A stretch of DNA of 8,630 nucleotides from CAZVIJ01 sp964626735. GTDB taxonomy: Bacteria > Patescibacteriota > Dojkabacteria > JAOAGR01. Every line of letters begins with the position of its first letter. The stretch's first letter is position 1. Of this stretch, positions 5,190 to 8,630 are shown one piece after another. The notes under the pieces are model-generated. The model saw only the letters and a program-made list of their open reading frames with translations. It made no database searches and was not told the DNA's origin. The position numbers were made by a program, and so were the translations under genes. The DNA lies in the NCBI GenBank assembly GCA_964626735.1, contig CAZVIJ010000063.1:1-8630 (forward strand), given 5' to 3'.

Positions 5190-7529
5190 ATGAAAAAACT
5201 GCCAAAAGTAGATCCGTATCGCGGTTTCAAGCGGGGAACATGGTATGAGGCCATCGATACCAGGGATTTTATATATCGGAATTATCGTCCGTATCTCGGC
5301 GACAGCTCGTTTCTGGCTAAGCCGACAAGGAAAACCAAGAATCTCCTGAACCAGGTCACGCAACTGCTTCAGAACGAATTGAAAAAGGGGGGAACGCTCG
5401 GGGTATCGGTAGATCGCGTTTCGACGATTACCAGCCATAAACCTGGGTATATCCATAAAGAATTCGAATCGATATACGGACTCCAAACTGAAAAGCCGTT
5501 GGTGAAGGGTATCAAGCCGAACGGCGGTTTGCTGCTTATTGAAAAATCGTTGAAGGATATCGGCTATACCGTCGATCCGAAAATACACGACGTCTTTACG
5601 AAATACGTAACGACCCATAACGATGGCGTATTCGACATCTATAAGCACTGGAACGACTTCCATACACCAGACGGCAACTTGCTCCGTAGCGAGGAAATCA
5701 TTACGGGACTTCCAGACAATTACTCTAGAGGGCGAATCATCGGCGATTATCGCCGGGTAGCGTTGTACGGCGTCGACCGTCTCATCGAAGAGCGCAAGAA
5801 AGACGAAGAGCGGCTGTGCGGCAGTTACATGACAGAAGAGAACATACGGAAACGAATGTTCTTCCATAAGCAGCTTAAGGCGCTTGAGGATTTGAAAGTT
5901 ATGGCAAGCGGATACGGATTCGATATTTCAGAACCTGCCTGCGACGTTCGAGAAGCGATACAATGGTTATACTTCGGCTACTTGGCGGCGGTAAAAGAGC
6001 AGGATGGTGCCGCAATGAGCCTTGGGCGTGTTGATGCGTTTATCGATATCTACGCCGAAAGAGATTTGCGGGAAGACCGGTATAGCGAAGAGACGATCCA
6101 GCAGTTTATCGATGATTTCGTAATCAAGCTCAGGATCGTTCGGCACCTGAGACATCCAGAATATGACGCCGTATTCGCCGGAGGGCCGACATGGGTCACC
6201 TGCTCGATTGCAGGTATGTGCCTTGATGAAGAGCATGTCTTCAAGAACAAAATAATCGGACAGACAAGCCCGAAGTACACAAAACAAAAACTCAAACCGC
6301 TCGTAACAAAAACCTCGTTTCGGCTCCTACATACCCTGGAAAACCTCGGGCCTGCCCCAGAACCGAATCTCACGGTGCTTTGGTCAACCGCGCTTCCCCA
6401 GAAATTCAAGGAGTATGCCGCGACTGTTTCCATCAACTCGAGCTCCATACAATTCGAGAACGATGATGTGATGCGGCCATATCATGGAGACGATTATGCG
6501 ATTGCATGCTGCGTTTCAGCCATGACGGTCGGGAAGCAGCAGCAGCTCTTCGGCGCTCGCGCGAATGTCCCGAAGCTTCTTATGATGGTTCTGAACGGAG
6601 GAAGAAACGAAATGACCGGGCAAAGAATCGTCGATGATATTCCCGAATTGAAACATAAAGATATTCTCGACTACGATGAGGTGAGCTCGCTCTTTTTCGA
6701 TAAGATGGATTGGCTGGCAAGCATGTACGTGCAGACGATGAATATCATTCACTTCATGCACGATACGTACCATTACGAAAATATTGAAATGGCATTGCAC
6801 GATCCCGAGGTGCACCAATTTATGGCATTCGGACTTGCCGGCTTGAGCGTCGTTGCCGACAGTCTCTCGGCGATAAAGTACGCGAAGGTTAGGCCGGTAT
6901 ACGATGCGAAAGGTATAACGAAGGAGTTTGTCGTTGAAGGGGATTTCCCGAAATACGGCAACGACGATGATCGGGTAGATAAGATCGCGAAAGAAGTAAC
7001 GGAGAAGTTTATCGCTGCCCTTCGGAAGTTTCCAACGTATAAGAATGCCGAACATACGCTTTCAATCCTTACCATTACGTCAAATGTCGTATACGGAAAG
7101 CATACCGGTGCAACGCCAGACGGCAGGAAAGCGCAAGAACCCTTCGCACCCGGTGCGAACCCGATGCACGGACGGGACAGCAGGGGGGCGCTGGCATCGC
7201 TCAACTCCGTCGCCAAAATTCAGTATAAGCATTGTCGAGACGGCATTTCCAATACGTTCTCCATAACGCCGACGGCACTGGGCAAAACACAAGATATCAG
7301 GATGAACAACCTTATCGATATGCTCGACGGCTATTTTTCCCAGGGTGCGCATCATCTGAATGTAAACGTCCTGAACCGGGAGATGCTGATCGATGCCATG
7401 GATAATCCATGGAAGTATCCGGCGCTCACGATACGCGTTTCGGGATATGCAGTCCATTTCATCAGCCTCACTAGGGAACAACAACAAGAAGTTATCAACA
7501 GAACATTTCATGAAAGCATCAAAGGATAA
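5190..7529 (+). CDS. pflB: Formate C-acetyltransferase (pyruvate formate-lyase)
   Basis: A 779-residue glycyl-radical enzyme that cleaves pyruvate with CoA to acetyl-CoA and formate in anaerobic fermentation; cytoplasmic homodimer. Seen: the RGRIIGDYRRVALYG segment (180-194), Trp335 in GGPTW equivalent to the active-site Trp, the catalytic pair Cys440-Cys441 in DDYAIACCVSAM, the ARANVPK and NGGRNE stretch (456-477), MHGRDSRGALASLNSVAK (about 653-670), and the glycyl-radical motif RVSGYAVHF with Gly752. It is about 19 residues longer than E. coli PflB (760). Much of this is an insertion of about 21 Lys-rich residues at 347-370, partly offset by a roughly 5-residue deletion near GYFSQGAHHLNV. 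The usual Glu after WxT is Cys338. It is cotranscribed with pflA, and the palindrome upstream suggests redox or catabolite control. Confidence 0.97.
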   Translation: MKKLPKVDPYRGFKRGTWYEAIDTRDFIYRNYRPYLGDSSFLAKPTRKTKNLLNQVTQLLQNELKKGGTLGVSVDRVSTITSHKPGYIHKEFESIYGLQTEKPLVKGIKPNGGLLLIEKSLKDIGYTVDPKIHDVFTKYVTTHNDGVFDIYKHWNDFHTPDGNLLRSEEIITGLPDNYSRGRIIGDYRRVALYGVDRLIEERKKDEERLCGSYMTEENIRKRMFFHKQLKALEDLKVMASGYGFDISEPACDVREAIQWLYFGYLAAVKEQDGAAMSLGRVDAFIDIYAERDLREDRYSEETIQQFIDDFVIKLRIVRHLRHPEYDAVFAGGPTWVTCSIAGMCLDEEHVFKNKIIGQTSPKYTKQKLKPLVTKTSFRLLHTLENLGPAPEPNLTVLWSTALPQKFKEYAATVSINSSSIQFENDDVMRPYHGDDYAIACCVSAMTVGKQQQLFGARANVPKLLMMVLNGGRNEMTGQRIVDDIPELKHKDILDYDEVSSLFFDKMDWLASMYVQTMNIIHFMHDTYHYENIEMALHDPEVHQFMAFGLAGLSVVADSLSAIKYAKVRPVYDAKGITKEFVVEGDFPKYGNDDDRVDKIAKEVTEKFIAALRKFPTYKNAEHTLSILTITSNVVYGKHTGATPDGRKAQEPFAPGANPMHGRDSRGALASLNSVAKIQYKHCRDGISNTFSITPTALGKTQDIRMNNLIDMLDGYFSQGAHHLNVNVLNREMLIDAMDNPWKYPALTIRVSGYAVHFISLTREQQQEVINRTFHESIKG

Positions 7530-8325
7530 GAAATCAGGGATGCCCAAAGATTGGGCCAAGAGACATTCGGGATATGACGGCACGGGCATGGTGCACTCTC
7601 TCGAATCGTTCGGAGCAGTCGATGGCCCCGGCTTGCGCTGCGTGGTATTCCTCGAAGGCTGTCCGCTACGATGTGCATACTGCAGCAATAAGGATATGCT
7701 GGATCTGAAAGATTACCAGACGATGACGCCGCAAAAACTGCTCGAGCTGGTGAAGCCGTTTAAGCCTTATATTGGAAAGAATGGTGGAGTCACCATCAGC
7801 GGAGGCGACCCCGTTTTCCAGCCGGAGTTCGTCCTGGAATTCTTGAAATTGTGTAAGCAGGAAGACTTGCATACCGCGATCGATACTTCGCTTTTCACAA
7901 CCCGCGAAGTAATCGACATGTTCTTGCCGTATACCGATTTGTTTATGGTCAGCCTCAAGCATTTCGATACCGCTACCCACAAGAAACTGACCGGCGTCGA
8001 TAACCACCCCATACTCGAAAATTTGCAGTATCTCAGTTACGTTATCGGGAAGAAAAAGAATGGCCCGAAATTATGGTTCCGGTACGTCGTGCTCCCCACA
8101 TACACCGATACCAACGATAATCTCGGCGCATTAATCGACTTCCTTTCGACGATGAATTTCGAGCAGATCGAATTGCTCCCGTACCATACCCTCGGAAAAT
8201 ACAAATGGGAAAAGCTTGGCATAAAGTATCCGCTCGGTAATCTCGAAACGCCAAAGACCGAGTCGGTCGTGAAAATCCGGAAACGACTCGAGAAGAACAA
8301 CATCAAGGTAGTGACGTACGAATAA
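7510..8325 (+). CDS. pflA: Pyruvate formate-lyase activating enzyme (radical SAM)
   Basis: A radical-SAM enzyme that uses a [4Fe-4S] cluster and S-adenosylmethionine to place the glycyl radical on PflB. Residues count from ATG 7510 (271 aa): SLESFGAVDGPGLR (30-43), cluster ligands Cys51, Cys55 and Cys58 in CPLRCAYC, the glycine-rich TISGGDPVFQ (95-104), AIDTSLF (123-129), VSLKHFD (147-153), and ELLPYHTLGKYKW (221-233). E. coli PflA is about 246 aa, and the extra here is mainly N-terminal. ATG 7510 overlaps the pflB end by 20 bp and suggests translational coupling; ATG 7540, 10 nt after the pflB stop, is equally possible and gives 261 aa. The motifs at the SAM site are changed from E. coli (GGE to GGD, DTNG to DTSL, DLK to SLK, YCHN to YCSN). 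Confidence 0.93.
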   Translation: MKASKDKKSGMPKDWAKRHSGYDGTGMVHSLESFGAVDGPGLRCVVFLEGCPLRCAYCSNKDMLDLKDYQTMTPQKLLELVKPFKPYIGKNGGVTISGGDPVFQPEFVLEFLKLCKQEDLHTAIDTSLFTTREVIDMFLPYTDLFMVSLKHFDTATHKKLTGVDNHPILENLQYLSYVIGKKKNGPKLWFRYVVLPTYTDTNDNLGALIDFLSTMNFEQIELLPYHTLGKYKWEKLGIKYPLGNLETPKTESVVKIRKRLEKNNIKVVTYE

Positions 8326-8329
8326 AAAC

Positions 8330-8336
8330 AGGTGAT
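8330..8336 (+). promoter_or_regulatory. Shine-Dalgarno sequence deciding the DUF1801 start
   Basis: AGGTGAT lies 9 nt before ATG 8346, in the 20-nt gap after pflA. It is the clearest ribosome binding site in the window, and supports ATG 8346 over the out-of-frame ATG at 8338. Its presence fits an internal gene of a polycistronic mRNA, unlike the promoter-proximal genes that lack one. Confidence 0.6.
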
Positions 8337-8345
8337 AATGGTTGC

Positions 8346-8630
8346 ATGGAATCCCCAAAGCATGTATTCGATACGATTGATGAGTATATTGAGACATTTC
8401 CAAAAGAGGTCCAAGTAAAACTGAGGCATCTGAGAAACGTAATAAAGAACGTAATCCCCGAGGCGGAGGAGACGTTCTCGTACGGCATGCCGGCGTTCAA
8501 AGTAAACGGCAAGAGCGTAGTCTATTTCGCGGGTTTCAAGAATCACATCGGGTTCTACCCGTTTCCGTCGGGTATCGCGGAGTTTAAGAAAGCGACCGAT
8601 AAATACACGACATCGACGGGAACCGTGCAG
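8346..8630 (+). CDS. DUF1801-domain protein (partial, cut by window end)
   Basis: The first 95 residues of a DUF1801 (YdhG-like) protein, open to the last base of the window. Seen: an N-terminal helical pair with TIDEYIETFPKEVQVKL (10-26) and LRNVIKNVIPEAEETFSYGM (29-48), PAFKVNGKSVVYFAGFKNHI (49-68), GFYPFPSGIAEF (69-80), and a final TSTGTVQ (89-95) matching the conserved K/T-S-x-G-x-V/I-Q near the family C-terminus. Complete members are about 110-150 aa, so roughly 20-50 residues are missing. The family has a small alpha/beta fold related to frataxin-like iron-binding proteins, and some Bacillus relatives have been described as iron chaperones. Function here is unknown. A link to the [4Fe-4S] cluster of the adjacent PflA is a speculation from context only. 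Confidence 0.88.
   Translation, partial: MESPKHVFDTIDEYIETFPKEVQVKLRHLRNVIKNVIPEAEETFSYGMPAFKVNGKSVVYFAGFKNHIGFYPFPSGIAEFKKATDKYTTSTGTVQ

Noticed and set aside
5142..5867. 241-codon minus-strand open frame antisense to pflB
   Set aside because: It lies wholly opposite highly conserved PflB sequence, has no promoter or ribosome binding site, and the product has no family features. Long antisense frames are common opposite such genes.
6516..7055. 179-codon minus-strand frame, and other minus-strand frames inside pflB and pflA
   Set aside because: These are shadows of conserved coding sequence with no initiation signals and no coherent domain pattern.
7393..7509. Upstream extension of pflA to the ATG at 7393
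   Set aside because: The extra 39 residues are the shadow of the conserved glycyl-radical end of pflB and resemble nothing in the activase family. ATG 7510 or 7540 fits family length far better.
1..8630. CRISPR arrays, tRNA or rRNA genes, insertion sequences, retron or toxin-antitoxin modules
   Set aside because: No regularly spaced direct repeats, cloverleaf-like sequence, transposase gene with terminal repeats, reverse transcriptase or recognisable toxin gene was found by reading both strands.

Overview
The window is a compact, gene-dense bacterial segment with intergenic gaps of at most about 75 bases and no RNA gene, CRISPR array or insertion sequence that I can see. The standard genetic code fits: TGA acts as a stop at the end of recQ. 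The organism is uncertain. Small proteins, overlapping genes, promoters almost touching start codons and an anaerobic pyruvate formate-lyase suggest a streamlined anaerobic or facultative bacterium. A Candidate Phyla Radiation member (Saccharibacteria-like) is my best guess, but nothing here is diagnostic.

Region 1 (1-1317): a COG3910-like ABC-type ATPase (66-863) is closed by a convincing intrinsic terminator (844-877). A small Imm33-like immunity-domain protein (901-1317) follows with its own -10 box. Region 2 (1374-3568): a full-length RecQ helicase with helicase, zinc, RQC and HRDC parts shares an ATGA stop/start with a small nucleoside deoxyribosyltransferase or DNPH1/Rcl-like protein, so the two are probably translated together.

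Region 3 (3563-4337, minus strand): two small membrane proteins of unknown function. The downstream one runs head-on into the nucleotide hydrolase-like gene with a 6-bp overlap of coding ends. The upstream one is divergent from an alpha/beta hydrolase (4404-5114, plus strand).

Region 4 (5190-8325): pflB and pflA, encoding pyruvate formate-lyase and its radical-SAM activating enzyme, overlap by about 20 bp. PflB keeps the Cys-Cys pair and the glycyl-radical Gly, so it should convert pyruvate and CoA to acetyl-CoA and formate. It carries an insertion of about 21 residues and a Glu-to-Cys change near the active site; PflA shows several changes at SAM-contact motifs. Upstream of pflB lies a 14-bp palindrome that closely resembles a CRP/FNR-family operator, at a spacing that suits a class II activator site. 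A DUF1801 protein (8346 onward) is cut by the window end.

A recurring theme is a -10-like hexamer only 5-6 nt upstream of the ATG in four genes on both strands, which suggests leaderless mRNAs. I found no clearly new multi-gene system. The best leads are the pfl operator and the unusual PflB/PflA pair, the leaderless layout, and the RecQ/nucleotide-hydrolase coupling.
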